A stretch of DNA of 64,000 nucleotides from Streptomyces phaeoluteigriseus (GTDB lineage: Bacteria; Actinomycetota; Actinomycetes; Streptomycetales; Streptomycetaceae), in the NCBI RefSeq assembly GCF_001896135.2, contig NZ_MPOH02000015.1, positions 225,411 through 289,410 of the forward strand, read 5' to 3'. Of this stretch, positions 24,624 to 34,702 are shown in pieces (the stretch's first letter is position 1; each line of letters begins with the position of its first letter). The notes under the pieces were generated by a model. It saw only the letters and a list, made by a program, of their open reading frames with translations, ran no database searches and was not told the DNA's origin. The position numbers and the translations under genes are program-made.

Positions 24624-26591
24624 TCAGGATCGTTTGCGGGCGAGGTTCTCGTAGAAGTGCAGCAGCTCGAGGTTGTCGATGGAGCCCGGGTTGACCGCCT
24701 TTTCCAGGGGGGTGCCCTGGAGGAGGCGCTTGACCGGGACCTCGATGCGCTTTCCGGTGAGGGTGTGCGGGACTCCGGGGACCTCGATGACCTCGTCGGG
24801 GACGTGGCGCGGGGAAAGTTCCTCGCGAATGGTCTGCTTGATGCGGTCGAGAAGCGCCTGGTCGAGGACGGCTCCCGGGGTCAGGTGGACGAAGAGCGGC
24901 ATCCAGTAACCGCCGTCGGGCTGTTCGATGCCGATGACCAGGGATTCCCTGATCTCGGGCAGGCGCTCGACGGCTTCGTAGATGTCGGCGGACCCCATGC
25001 GGACGCCCTGCCGGTTGAGCGTGGAGTCGGATCGGCCGTGGATGACGACGGAGCCGCGTGAGGTGAGGGTGATCCAGTCGCCGTGCCGCCATGCGCCGGG
25101 GTAGGTGTCGAAGTAGCTGTCGTGGTACCGGCTGCCGTCGGGGTCGTTCCAGAAGTACACCGGCATCGACGGCATGGGGTTGGTGACGACGAGTTCGCCG
25201 ACCTCGTCGATGACGGGCCGGCCGCTCGGGTCCCAGGCCTGGAGGTCGGTGCCTAGGCAGGGTGCCTGGAGTTCTCCGGTGTACACGGGGAGGGTCGGGA
25301 CGGCTCCCGCGAAGCAGGAGCAGACGTCCGTGCCGCCACTGACGGAAGCGATCCACAGATCCTCGCGGACCTCGTCGTGCAGCCAGCGGAAGCCGTCGGG
25401 CGGCAGGGGCGAGCCTGTGGTGGCGACGCAGCGGACCGTGGAGAGGTCGAAGTCGCGGGCCGGGTGCACGTCGGCCTTGCGGCAGGCCATGACGTAGGCG
25501 GCCGAGGTGCCGTAGAGCGTGGCTCCGGTGCGCTCGGCGATGCGCCACTGCGCGGCGGTGTCGGGGTAGCCGGGGCTGCCGTCGTAGAGGACGACCGTCG
25601 TGCCGGTGAGGAGGCCGGAGACGAGGAAGTTCCACATCATCCAGCCGGTCGAGGTGTACCAGAAGAAGCGATCCTCGGGGCCCAGGTCGCAGTGCAGGCC
25701 GAGTTGCTTGAGGTGTTCGAGGAGGATGCCGCCCTGGGACTGGACGATGGCCTTGGGCAGGCCTGTCGTGCCGGAGGAGTAGAGCACCCACAGGGGGTGG
25801 TCGAAGGGGACCTGTTCGAAGGCGGGTTCCTGGTCCGCGGCGGTCAGGGCCGACCAGTCCAAGGCTCCCTCGGGTGTCTCGGTGCCCAGGAGGGGGATGT
25901 GGACGACTGCGCGCAGGCTGGGCAGTTCGCCGCGGAGTTCGGCGACGACGTCGCGGCGGTCGTGCTCCTTGCCGCCGTAGCGGTAGCCGTCGACGGTGAA
26001 GAGGACGACCGGCTCGACCTGCTGGAAGCGGTCGAGGACGCTGCGGGCGCCGAAGTCGGGGGCACAGGAGGTCCAGACGCCGCCGACGGCTGCCGTGGCG
26101 AGGAGGGCGACGACGGCCTGGGGGATGTTCGGCACGTAGGCGCTGACCCGGTCACCGGGGCGGACGCCGAGGCGGCGCAGTTCGGCGGCGAGGGAGCCGA
26201 CCTGGCGACGCAGTTCGGCCCAGGTCACCGGCTGGGGTTCGTGGGACTCGTCGACGTACAGGAGGGCCGGTTCGTCCGCGCGGGTGGTGGCGGCGCGCAG
26301 GGCGTGCTCGGCGTAGTTCAGGGTGGCGCCGGGGAACCACTGGGCGCCGGGCATGGCACGGTCGGCCAGCACGCGCGTGCAGGGGGTCGAGAACCGTACG
26401 TCGAACCACTCCGTGACGGCTGTCCAGAACGTTTCCAGTTCGGCGACGGACCAGCGGTGCAGGGCCGGATAGCCACCTTCGGAGGGGGCTCCGTGGCGTT
26501 CGGCGGCCCAGGTCTGGAACCTGGTGACCTGGGCCTCGGCGAGGCGCTGCGGATCGGGCCGCCAGAGCGGCTCGGGGTTCACGGTCGACAT
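24624..26591 (-). CDS. Acetoacetyl-CoA synthetase
   Basis: This 655-residue adenylate-forming enzyme activates acetoacetate to acetoacetyl-CoA using ATP. The N-terminal ACAS-type segment is present (EPLWRPDPQRLAEAQVTRFQ). The AMP-binding P-loop is YSSGTTGLPKAIVQSQGG near residue 272; the substrate and hinge region include TGWMMWNFLVSGL and HGRSDSTLNRQGVRMGSADI. The catalytic lysine lies in HTLTGKRIEVPVKRLL near 620. The ATG at 26591 begins the homology. It may route acetoacetate from ketone-body or leucine breakdown into primary metabolism or polyketide precursors. The promoter lies in the 213-bp divergent gap with the GH31 gene. Confidence 0.9.
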   Translation of the reverse strand: MSTVNPEPLWRPDPQRLAEAQVTRFQTWAAERHGAPSEGGYPALHRWSVAELETFWTAVTEWFDVRFSTPCTRVLADRAMPGAQWFPGATLNYAEHALRAATTRADEPALLYVDESHEPQPVTWAELRRQVGSLAAELRRLGVRPGDRVSAYVPNIPQAVVALLATAAVGGVWTSCAPDFGARSVLDRFQQVEPVVLFTVDGYRYGGKEHDRRDVVAELRGELPSLRAVVHIPLLGTETPEGALDWSALTAADQEPAFEQVPFDHPLWVLYSSGTTGLPKAIVQSQGGILLEHLKQLGLHCDLGPEDRFFWYTSTGWMMWNFLVSGLLTGTTVVLYDGSPGYPDTAAQWRIAERTGATLYGTSAAYVMACRKADVHPARDFDLSTVRCVATTGSPLPPDGFRWLHDEVREDLWIASVSGGTDVCSCFAGAVPTLPVYTGELQAPCLGTDLQAWDPSGRPVIDEVGELVVTNPMPSMPVYFWNDPDGSRYHDSYFDTYPGAWRHGDWITLTSRGSVVIHGRSDSTLNRQGVRMGSADIYEAVERLPEIRESLVIGIEQPDGGYWMPLFVHLTPGAVLDQALLDRIKQTIREELSPRHVPDEVIEVPGVPHTLTGKRIEVPVKRLLQGTPLEKAVNPGSIDNLELLHFYENLARKRS

Positions 26592-26804
26592 GGGGCGGCT
26601 CCCGGACTGTGCGCGTCGTGTGCGTCGCGCGCGCACGCGCTGGGGTGTGCGCGTGACGCGGCTGACACGGACGATGCCATGTGATCGACTTACACACCAG
26701 GGTGTGCCCCACACAGTCCGTGTCGTGAAGATGTGGGTCGAGCACAGGTGAACGGCAGTTGAACGACACGCGCGCGCGGTTCGCTCAGTGACAGGGTGAG
26801 CAGC

Positions 26805-29177
26805 ATGAACGGTCGTGACCTGGTGCGTTCGATGAGGGTGATCGGTTCTGCGGGGGCCGCACAGAGGTTGCTCACCGTGGGAGCAGCATGGCGTCGGCGG
26901 CGTGCCGACGCCATGGCACTGCCGGCGCGGGGTGCCGAGCGCGCGCGGGTGCCGGGGCTGGTGCAGGACGTGGAGCCGGGGCCCGGTGGCGGGACGATCC
27001 GTTTCAGCCGGTCGGAACTGATGATCCGGGTGGCGGTGAACGGGGCCGTCTTCTGGGGCTGGGACGGGGTCGGCCCCGAGCCGTCGTACGCGCTGGGCGG
27101 ACGCTGTCCTGAGGCCGATCCCCGGGCGGTGCTGGAGCCGGACAAGGACGGCGGCTGGCGGGTGGTGGCGGAGCGGGTGACGGTCGTGGTCTCGCGGCAC
27201 GGGGCGATCGAGGTGCGGACGCCGGGTGGTGTCGCCCTGCGGCGCGATCTGCCGCCGCGGTGGTGGGAGTCGGCGGGCTGCGGTCCGGGGCGGTGGATGC
27301 AGCGGTCGGAGGTGGCTGCGGACGCGCGCTTCTTCGGGCTGGGCGGACGGGCGTCCGGGCCCCGTCTGCGTGCGGGGACGTACCGGCTGTGGAACACCGA
27401 TCCGGGGCGGGCGTTCGGCCGGTGCGACGATCCGCTGTACCTGACGATGCCGGCGCACCTCGTGGTGGCCGACGCGGCCACGCATCTGGCGTTCCACGAC
27501 ACGTCGTGGGACGGCTCTGTGAAGCTGAGGGAGGGCGAGGAGGGGGCCGGTTCCGGGCACGACGGGCCGGGACGTCCGAGCTGCGGATGGACGGCGGCCC
27601 GTTGCGCTGCTGGGTGATGGTGGGGACCCCCGCGCGCGTGCTGCTCACCTGGGCCTCCCTCACCGGTGCCCCGGCGCTGCCGCCCGCCTGGGCGCTCGGG
27701 CACCACCACGCGGGGGGTTTCGGCGGCGAGCAGGAGGTGCGTCGTGTGGTGGCCGGTCACCAGGAGCGCGGCCTGCCGCTCGACGCGGTCCATCTGGGCG
27801 CCGACCACTTGGACGACCGTCAGGTGTTCACCGTCGACCAGGAGCGTTTCGCGAAGCTGCCGGTGCTGGCCGAGGAGCTGCGGCGCGACGGTGTCCGCCT
27901 GGTGTCGATCGTCGACCCAGCGGTACGCGCCTCGCCGGGTGGCGCGGTCCACGACAGCGGGGTCGCCGAGGACGCGTTCGTCCGGGAGGCCTCGGGGCGG
28001 CTCGTGGAGGGCGTGGTGCGGGCGGCAGGTCGGTGTATCCGGACTTCACGCACGCGCGCGTGCGGCGATGGTGGGGCGGGCTCTACGCCGAGGGGATCGC
28101 GCAGGGCTTCTCGGGCTTTTGGCACCACATGAACGAGCCGACGTCGTTCACCGCCTTCGGGGAGGCGACGCTCCCCCGGTCTGCGCGGCACGCTCTGGAG
28201 GGTCGCGGTGGCGATCATCGTGAGGCGCACAACGTGTACGGGCTGTGCATGGCCCAGGCGGGCTACGAGGGGCTGCGGGAGCTGCTTCCCGGGGAGCGCC
28301 CGTTCGTGCTCTCGCGCTCCGGCTGGGCGGGGCTGCAGCGCTACGGGGGCACCTGGTTCGGTGACGTCGCCCGGGGTGGCCGGGGTTGCGGGCGTCCCTG
28401 TCGCTGGTGTTGGGGCTCGGGCTGTGCGGGGTGCCGTACTCGGGGCCGGACGTGGGAGGTTCCGACGGCGGCTCCTCTCCGGAGTTGTATCTGCGGTGGC
28501 TCCAGCTCGGCGCGTACCTGCCGCTGTTCCGTACGCATGCGGGTCCCCGGGCGGGGCGCAGGGAGCCGTGGGTGTTCGGGCCCGAGGTGCTGGAGCACGC
28601 GCGCGTGGCGCTGGTCGAGCGTCGGCGGCTGCTGCCGTACTTCCTGACGCTGGCGCATCTGGCCCGGCGGACGGGGGCTCCGTACGTGCGGCCGCTGTGG
28701 TGGGGTGCCCCGGAGGACCGGGCGTTGCGCGACTGTGAGGACGCGTTCCTGCTCGGTGACTGTCTCCTGGTGGCTCCGGTGCTGGACGCGGGCGTGGACA
28801 GGCGGGCGGTGCGGTTGCCGCGAGGGCTCTGGTACGACACGGCGACGGGGAAGCCGTACGAGGGGCCGGGGCAGGTGCTCGTCGACGCGCCTCTGGGGCG
28901 GATACCGGTGCTCGCGCGCGCGGGCGCGGTGGTGCCGGTGCGCGGGGAGGACGGCGGTCTGGAGCTGGAGGTGTGGGCGCCTGCCCGGGGACGGACGGGG
29001 GGCGGGCTGGTGGTGCGGGACGCGGGCGACGGCTGGGAGGAGCCCGAGATCGAGCGGTACGTCGCACGCTGGGACGGCGTCCGGGGGGTCGTCGTGGAGC
29101 GGGAGGGTGAGGACGGCGTGCGGGAGCCGTCCTACCCCGTGCGCGTACGCGGGCTCGGTGGGTCGGCTCAGATGTAG
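26805..29177 (+). CDS. Glycoside hydrolase family 31 (alpha-glucosidase-like), frame interrupted three times
   Basis: Four consecutive ORFs in rotating frames cover one GH31 protein of about 791 residues. The N-terminal beta-sandwich (FFGLGGRASGPRLRAGTYRL) precedes the catalytic barrel (ALGHHHAGGFGGEQEVRRVV, SVYPDFTHARVRRWW, FSGFWHHMNEPTSF, WFGDV, GVPYSGPDVGGSDG). Single-base losses at about 27565-27571, 28026-28031 and 28372-28376 restore continuity. The nucleophile position of the usual W-x-D-M-N-E-P motif reads His instead of Asp. ATG at 26805 follows AGGGTGAG. Its 3' end overlaps the opposing Nudix gene by ten bases. It probably cleaves terminal alpha-glucosides in the cytosol, if functional. 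Confidence 0.82.
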
Positions 29178-29704
29178 CGGCCCTCGAAGAACGCCCGGAC
29201 GGCGATCGTGTGCAGCGGGAAGGCCAGTTCCTCCGGCCTGTGCAGGAGGTGCCAGCCTTCCGTCTCGTCGGTGGTGGCCGAGGTCGGCAGGCGGTCCGCG
29301 GGGCGCTCCGGCAGGAGTCCGAACAGCAGGAGGTGGCCGTCGGGCGAGCTCATCGCGTCGGCGAGGCGTACGTCGCGGCTCGCGGCCTCGATGCCCGTCT
29401 CTTCGTGGAGTTCCCGCACGACGGCCTGCTTCCACTCCTCACGGTGGTCGATGTAGCCGCCGGGCAGGGCGACGCCTCCGCGCGCGGGGGCGATGGTTCG
29501 GGTGATGACGACGAGGGCGGTGCCCTTCGCGTCGTACACGGGCTGGAGGGCGATCGCGACCGGCAGAGGGTTGCGGTAGGCGACGGTGGCGCAGGCCGGG
29601 CAGGTGCGGGGCCAGCCGGTGGCGCTCTCTCCATAAGGCGCTCCGCAGCCCGAACAGTGGGAGTCGGGCACGAAGTTGTAAGTGGAGTGCTGAGTTTCGG
29701 ACAC
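29168..29704 (-). CDS. Nudix hydrolase with N-terminal zinc-ribbon-like segment
   Basis: The 178-residue protein carries a complete Nudix box, G-x5-E-x7-REL-x-EE-x-GI, in GYIDHREEWKQAVVRELHEE followed by TGIE (residues about 79-101). A CSGCGAPYGESATG and CPACA pair near residues 17-40 suggests a zinc ribbon like that of NADH pyrophosphatases. It should hydrolyse a nucleoside diphosphate linked to another moiety, with substrate unknown. The start is GTG at 29704. The gene converges on the GH31 gene and is followed upstream by the VanX-like gene on the same strand. Confidence 0.85.
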   Translation of the reverse strand: MSETQHSTYNFVPDSHCSGCGAPYGESATGWPRTCPACATVAYRNPLPVAIALQPVYDAKGTALVVITRTIAPARGGVALPGGYIDHREEWKQAVVRELHEETGIEAASRDVRLADAMSSPDGHLLLFGLLPERPADRLPTSATTDETEGWHLLHRPEELAFPLHTIAVRAFFEGRYI

Positions 29705-29749
29705 GCGCGGACTGTATCCGATCAGAGGCGGACGTCGTGCGCGGGTGGC

Positions 29750-30559
29750 TCAGGGGGCTGTGGTGAGGGATCTGGCGGAGACGGGGAAGTCGAAGTAGGT
29801 GTCGGGGTGGGGTTCGGGTTTGAAGGTGTAGTGCCACCACTCCTCGGCGAGGTTGACGAAGCCCTGCTCCTCCAGTGCGCTCTTCAGGAGGAGCCGGTTG
29901 GCCCTCTGTTCGCCCTGGATACGCGGGTCGAGGGTGTGGCTAAGGGTGTCGAAGCAGTCGAACCCGGTGCCCATGTCGACGGAGTTGTCCGGGAAGCGCT
30001 GCTGTTGTGGCGCGAAGCAGGGCACGAGGGGTTCCCCGGGGACGTACGGCCTGGTCCGTCGGACCGGCAGCCTGACGAGTGTGACGTCCAGGGTCGAGCC
30101 GCGGCTGTGGCCGGATTTCTCGGCGATGTAACCGTCCTCGAACAGGCGGGTCTTGTCGACGTTCGGATAGAACTCCCCCTTCGTCGCCTGGTCGCCGAGG
30201 TCCTCGGCCCATCGGACGAAGTGGTTCACCGCGCGCTGGGGGCGGTAGCAGTCGTACACCTTGAGCGTGTAGCCCTGGCGCAGGAGTTTCGTCTGGGCCC
30301 TGTGCAGAGCCTCGGCGGCGGGCCGGGTGAGGATGCACAGCGGCCGGCGGTAGCCGTCGACGGGTTCGCCGACGAAGTTGTGCGGGGTGAAGTAGCGGAT
30401 CTCCTGGAGGATCGTCCGGTCCACGGTCCGCAGGGCTACGAAGTCCGCCGGGGCCTTGGGCTCGGTGTCCGCGCGGGCCGTGGCGGACGCGGTGGTCACG
30501 GCCAGGAGGGCGGCGAGGGCGGTGACGACGCCGCGTACCGCGCTGGAGAATCGTGTCAT
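29750..30559 (-). CDS. Secreted D-alanyl-D-alanine dipeptidase, VanX/DdpX family
   Basis: The 269-residue zinc peptidase cleaves D-Ala-D-Ala dipeptide. A signal peptide (hydrophobic VVTALAALLAVTTASATARA) spans residues 10-29. The zinc-binding motif S-x-H-x2-G-x3-D appears as SGHSRGSTLDVTL near residue 150, and the catalytic E-W-W-H as EEWWHYTFKP near 245. YDCYRPQRAV supplies the conserved arginine. Unlike cytosolic VanX of resistance clusters it is exported, and no vanHA or vanRS genes are near. A housekeeping role in recycling peptidoglycan dipeptides is more likely than glycopeptide resistance. The ATG follows GGGGAC. Confidence 0.9.
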   Translation of the reverse strand: MTRFSSAVRGVVTALAALLAVTTASATARADTEPKAPADFVALRTVDRTILQEIRYFTPHNFVGEPVDGYRRPLCILTRPAAEALHRAQTKLLRQGYTLKVYDCYRPQRAVNHFVRWAEDLGDQATKGEFYPNVDKTRLFEDGYIAEKSGHSRGSTLDVTLVRLPVRRTRPYVPGEPLVPCFAPQQQRFPDNSVDMGTGFDCFDTLSHTLDPRIQGEQRANRLLLKSALEEQGFVNLAEEWWHYTFKPEPHPDTYFDFPVSARSLTTAP

Positions 30560-30702
30560 GTCCCCTGCATCTATCAGGTCCAGGTTCCGTTCGGGAAGAC
30601 GATCGCATGCGGTCCGCCCGCACAAGCCGCACTCCCTGCCCATTTCCCGGTGAGCGTGCCACACTCCTGACGTTCCGTCAGATAACGTGCCGGGGAGGGA
30701 CT

Positions 30703-31149
30703 GTGCCACGTACACGCACACCTGTGGTCGCGGGGTGGTTCAGCGGCGAGGGGGACGACTTCAGGCTGCTCGGGACGCGCTGTACACGGTGCGCCTCGGT
30801 CTTCTTCCCCCGTGAGGACAGCCGCTGCCGCAATCCGGGCTGCGCGGGAGACGACCTGGAGGAGATCCCCCTGTCGCGGCGCGGACACGTCTGGTCGTAC
30901 ACGGACAGCCGCTACCGGCCTCCATCACCCTATGTGACCGATGCGGAACTTCCGTGGGAGCCGTACGCGTTGATCGCTGTGGAGCTGGAGTCCGAGCGGA
31001 TGGTGGTGCTGGGACAGGCGGTTCCCGGGGTCACCGTCGCCGATCTGGCGGTGGGCATGGAGGTGGAGGTCGTTCCCGGCGTGCTCGGTGAAGACGCGGA
31101 GACCACCTGGACGACCTGGTTTTGGCGGCCGACGGGGGTGAGGGCATGA
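30703..31149 (+). CDS. Zn-ribbon/OB-fold thiolase-associated protein (DUF35)
   Basis: The 148-residue protein has a rubredoxin-like zinc ribbon (CTRCASVFFPREDSRCRNPG, four cysteines, residues 28-49) followed by an OB-fold. DUF35 proteins bind thiolase or lipid-transfer-type partners and form acyl-CoA channels or steroid side-chain-cleaving aldolase/thiolase complexes. GTG at 30703 follows GGGGAGGG. Its stop overlaps the thiolase start (ATGA), so the two are made together and almost certainly form a complex. Confidence 0.9.
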   Translation: MPRTRTPVVAGWFSGEGDDFRLLGTRCTRCASVFFPREDSRCRNPGCAGDDLEEIPLSRRGHVWSYTDSRYRPPSPYVTDAELPWEPYALIAVELESERMVVLGQAVPGVTVADLAVGMEVEVVPGVLGEDAETTWTTWFWRPTGVRA

Positions 31150-32336
31150 CGACGGAGGTGGCGGTGCTCGGCGTGGGCATGCACCCCTGGGGCAAGTGGG
31201 GGCGCGGCTTCGTCGAGTACGGCGTGGTGGCGGCGCGCGCGGCACTGGCCGACGCCGGCCTGGACTGGCGGGACATCGGCTCGATCGTGGGCGCGGACAC
31301 AGTGCGTGGCGGTTACCCCGGATATGTCGCCGGGGCGACCTTCGCCAAGGCCCTGGGCTGGCAGGGCGCCCGGGTGACGAGCGTGTACGCGGCGTGCGCC
31401 TCCGGCGCCCAGGCGATCGACGCGGCGCGCGGGCAGATCCTCGCCGGTCTGTCGGACGTCGTGCTCGTCGTGGGGGCGGATGCCGCGCCCAAGGGGTTCT
31501 TCCGGCCCGCGGGCGGCGACCGGCCGGACGACCCTGACTGGTTGCGGTTCCGGGTGCTCGGCGCGACGAATCCGACGTACTTCGGGCTGTACGCGCGTCG
31601 GCGCATGGCGGTGCACGGGGACACGGCCGAGGACTTCGCCCAGGTCAAGGTGAAGAACTCCGCCATGGGCGCGCTGAACCGTTACGCGCGCTACCGCAAG
31701 CGGGTCACCGCCGACGAGGTCGCCGCCTCCGCCGTGGTCTCCGATCCGCTGCGGCTGCTCGACATCTGCGCGACCTCGGACGGCGGGGCGGCCCTGGTGC
31801 TCTCCAGCCTGGAGTTCGCGCGGCGGCACGGGGCGGCGGACCCGGTGCGGATCCGCGCGGTGTCCACGGTCACGCCACGTTATCCCCATACCGTGCTGGA
31901 CCTGCCGGACATCGCCACCGACTCCGCGGCGGCGATGGAGCCGGCCGGGCAGGCGTTCCGGGCGTCGATCGCCACGGCCGCCTACGAGGAGGCCGGGATC
32001 GGGCCCGAGGACATCTCCCTGGCCGAGGTTTACGACCTGTCCACCGCTCTGGAGTTGCAGTGGTACGAGGATCTCGCCCTGTGTGCGCAGGGTGACGGCG
32101 CCAAGCTGCTGCGGGAGGGCGTCACGGCGCTGGGCGGTCGTGTACCGGTGAACGTGAGCGGCGGGCTGGCCTCGTTCGGGGAAGCGGTTCCCGCCCAGGC
32201 ACTCGCCCAGGTCTGCGAGGTGACCTGGCAGTTGAGAGGTCGGGCGGGCGAACGTCAGGTGGCCGACGCGCGCGTGGGCATCACCGCGAACCAGGGGCTG
32301 TTCGGGCACGGCTCGGCGGTGGTCGCGGTGAGGTGA
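31146..32336 (+). CDS. Thiolase-family protein (lipid-transfer/acetyl-CoA acetyltransferase type)
   Basis: A 396-residue thiolase-fold protein. The nucleophilic cysteine is in SVYAACASGAQAIDAARG near residue 89, and the C-terminal half contains NVSGGLASFGEAVPAQA and GLFGHGSAVVAV. These features fit the thiolase-like lipid-transfer-protein (SCP-x) group rather than classical biosynthetic thiolases. It is translationally coupled to the DUF35 partner. The pair may carry out a retro-aldol or thiolytic step on a bulky acyl-CoA; the substrate is unknown. Confidence 0.88.
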   Translation: MTTEVAVLGVGMHPWGKWGRGFVEYGVVAARAALADAGLDWRDIGSIVGADTVRGGYPGYVAGATFAKALGWQGARVTSVYAACASGAQAIDAARGQILAGLSDVVLVVGADAAPKGFFRPAGGDRPDDPDWLRFRVLGATNPTYFGLYARRRMAVHGDTAEDFAQVKVKNSAMGALNRYARYRKRVTADEVAASAVVSDPLRLLDICATSDGGAALVLSSLEFARRHGAADPVRIRAVSTVTPRYPHTVLDLPDIATDSAAAMEPAGQAFRASIATAAYEEAGIGPEDISLAEVYDLSTALELQWYEDLALCAQGDGAKLLREGVTALGGRVPVNVSGGLASFGEAVPAQALAQVCEVTWQLRGRAGERQVADARVGITANQGLFGHGSAVVAVR

Positions 32337-32509
32337 GGTGAGGTGACGGTCGTTGCCCGCCGGAGGGCCGTGGGCGAGCCAGGAGGACAAGCCGTCGCCG
32401 TACCCCGGTCCCTCCGTGCGCTTCGTACGGTGTGTGACCAGCTCGGAAGCCTGCGTGAACGTCTTATGAACTGGGCCTGGGCAGACGTCGGTAGCGCCAT
32501 CATGCTGCC

Positions 32510-34159
32510 GTGCGCTCATGGACGGATACTCTCCGCTTCGCCTTCCAGCCGGTGGTCAATCTGGCCACCGGAGCGGTGGCGGGGCTGGAGATACTCGCCC
32601 GCCCGGAGAGCGGCGACATTCTTGCGCAGGCCCGGCGGGACCCCGAACTCGACAGCCGGGTGGCCGTCTTGGCGATCCGGTCCGCGGTGCTCAGGGAGAC
32701 GCTGCTGCCGCTGCATGTCAACGTGTTCGCCGGCACTCTGGCCGATCTCGGCGGGCTCACCCCGTTGTACGACGCGGTGCGCGAGGCGGGCCGGCTGCCG
32801 TGGGAGGTGACGCTCGACGTCGTGCCGCCGTACACCCACGTGCCGCAGCCCGCGCTGCTGGAGGCGCTGGCCGGACTGCGGGAGCAGGGCTTCCGGATCA
32901 GCGCGGACGGCGTCGGCGACGGGGACCTTCCGCTGCGGCTGCTGACGGACATCGCGCCCGACCTGGTGAAACTCGATGCGTCCCTGCTGACCCGACCGGC
33001 GGCGGTACGGGCGATGCGGACGCTGTGCGACGAACTGGGGGCGTTGTTGGGGGTCGAGGGGGTGGAGACCGAGTTGCAGTGCGCGACGGCGCTGTCGGCC
33101 GGTGCGCAGCTCGCCCAGGGGGAGCTGTTCGCGCCTCCGGCCCGACTGCCCGCGGCGGACGTCTACCTGCCTCCGCGCTCCCCCGACGGCGTCTCGGCGC
33201 CCCGTTCGGGCCCGTCGGTGCGGGAGTTCGTGCGGCCGGCGGCGCTCCTGCCCGCGACCGCCTCCGCCGGTCAGGTCCGGGCGCTGCTGACCGGCTCGCC
33301 CGACGTGTCCGGGGTGCTGCTCGTGGACCGCGCGGGGGTGCCTGTCCGCTCACTGCACCGCTCGCGCTTCCTGCTGTCGATGTCGGCCCGCTACGGACAC
33401 GCCCTGTACACCGACCGGCCCGCGGCCAAGCTCGGTGATCCGCCCCGGGCGGTCGGCATCGACGCCACGGCGTGGGAGGTGCTGGACGTGGTCGCGGACG
33501 GCGACCGGGACCGCACCTCCGACGATGTCGCCGTCGTCGACCGCCACGGGCGGTGCGTGGGCGTCGTCCGGCTGGCCGACCTCGTGCGGGCGCTCGCCGA
33601 GTCCCGGGTCGAGGAGGCGGCGGGGCTCAATCCGCTGACGCGGCTGCCCGGTTCGGACGCGATCACCGGTGAGGTGGACCGGCGCATCGCGGACGGCCGG
33701 TCCTTCGCCCTGAGCTGGCTGGACGTCGACCACTTCAAACAGGTCAACGACGGCGTCGGGTTCGCCGCCGGCGACGAGTTGATCCGCGCGGTGGGGCGGG
33801 CGCTTCAGTTCGCGGCATCCGGCAACACGCGCGTGGGACACATCGGCGGGGACGACTTCCTGGTCCTGACCGATCCGGAGGGCTTGGCTCCGCTGGCTGC
33901 CTCGGTGCTGGACGCGCCCTGGTCGGCGGGTGGCCTTCCGGTCACGCTGTCGCTGGCCACGGTCCTGTGCGTGCCGGGCGGCGTCACGGATCACCGTCAG
34001 GCTGCGGCCTGTCTGGCCCCGCTCAAGAAGGCCGCGAAGGCGCTGCGCGGGGCCAGTTGGGTGCTGGGGCAGGCGGGACTGCCGGGGCACGAGGTCCGGC
34101 GAGGGGTGTCGTCGGTCGCGGCAGCGGGTTCGGTGGGGGCCGAGCCAGGCGCGGGCTGA
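32510..34159 (+). CDS. EAL-CBS-GGDEF protein with degenerate EAL domain
   Basis: The 549-residue cytosolic protein starts with an EAL-type domain (residues 8-240), followed by a CBS-like pair (about 245-370) and a GGDEF domain (380-530). The EAL motif reads EIL, and the metal loop DDFGTGYS is replaced by DGVGDGDL near residue 131, so phosphodiesterase activity is doubtful. The GGDEF motif reads GGDDF near 445, preceded by LDVDHFKQVND, so cyclase activity is possible but not assured. It would belong to cyclic-di-GMP control of development in Streptomyces. GTG at 32510 has no clear ribosome binding site but marks where homology begins. Confidence 0.85.
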   Translation: MRSWTDTLRFAFQPVVNLATGAVAGLEILARPESGDILAQARRDPELDSRVAVLAIRSAVLRETLLPLHVNVFAGTLADLGGLTPLYDAVREAGRLPWEVTLDVVPPYTHVPQPALLEALAGLREQGFRISADGVGDGDLPLRLLTDIAPDLVKLDASLLTRPAAVRAMRTLCDELGALLGVEGVETELQCATALSAGAQLAQGELFAPPARLPAADVYLPPRSPDGVSAPRSGPSVREFVRPAALLPATASAGQVRALLTGSPDVSGVLLVDRAGVPVRSLHRSRFLLSMSARYGHALYTDRPAAKLGDPPRAVGIDATAWEVLDVVADGDRDRTSDDVAVVDRHGRCVGVVRLADLVRALAESRVEEAAGLNPLTRLPGSDAITGEVDRRIADGRSFALSWLDVDHFKQVNDGVGFAAGDELIRAVGRALQFAASGNTRVGHIGGDDFLVLTDPEGLAPLAASVLDAPWSAGGLPVTLSLATVLCVPGGVTDHRQAAACLAPLKKAAKALRGASWVLGQAGLPGHEVRRGVSSVAAAGSVGAEPGAG

Positions 34160-34702
34160 GGGGCCTTCAGGGCGAAGGGGAGGTCCGCCGGGCGGCCTGC
34201 GGGGGGCCTCAGTGGGCCTCCTGCCTGTCCGGAGGAACGCGCCGGAGCGACGGGGCCACGGCGGACGTCCGTCCGGGCCAGGGTCGTCGTCAGGGCTCCG
34301 AGGGCCGCCGTGTAGGGCCTCCCTCACTTCTCACATGACGGTGGCAAGCTCCCGTGACGTCACGCGTGCGGAGTCCGGCGGGATACCGGCCGTTGCGCGG
34401 ACCTTCCGTACCCGCGCTCCCCAACCATTGCCGTCGCCCTCCTTGACGCTCCCTGGACGCCGGTGAACACTTCCCGTTGTCGGCCGACATCGCCGTACAT
34501 TCTCGGCGTATCCAGGCGTAGCGCAACAAGGGCTCCATGCCCTCACGGCCTCCTGTCCCCAGGGCGATCCGGCTTCGACGGCACGCTCGTCACGGACGCC
34601 GGGCGGGGCGCGGGACCTCCCTGCCCTGGCTGGAGCAGCCACGGGAACCGCACCCTGCACGGAGCGCCGGGGTCATCCCCCGGGCCGGGCCCAGGAGCCG
34701 CC
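34160..34702. other. Intergenic region upstream of glpF-glpK
   Basis: About 540 bases without a supported gene. The first 130 bases are GC-rich with short inverted repeats. From about 34320 the base composition falls, and the stretch ACACTTCCCGTTGTCGG to ACATTCTCGGCG near 34464-34506 is a plausible promoter zone for the glycerol operon. I do not see an unambiguous GylR operator. AGGAG at 34693 serves glpF. Confidence 0.45.

Noticed and set aside
29750..30559. Vancomycin resistance cluster
   Set aside because: The VanX-like enzyme has a secretion signal and no vanH, vanA or vanRS partner is nearby, so housekeeping peptidoglycan recycling is more likely.
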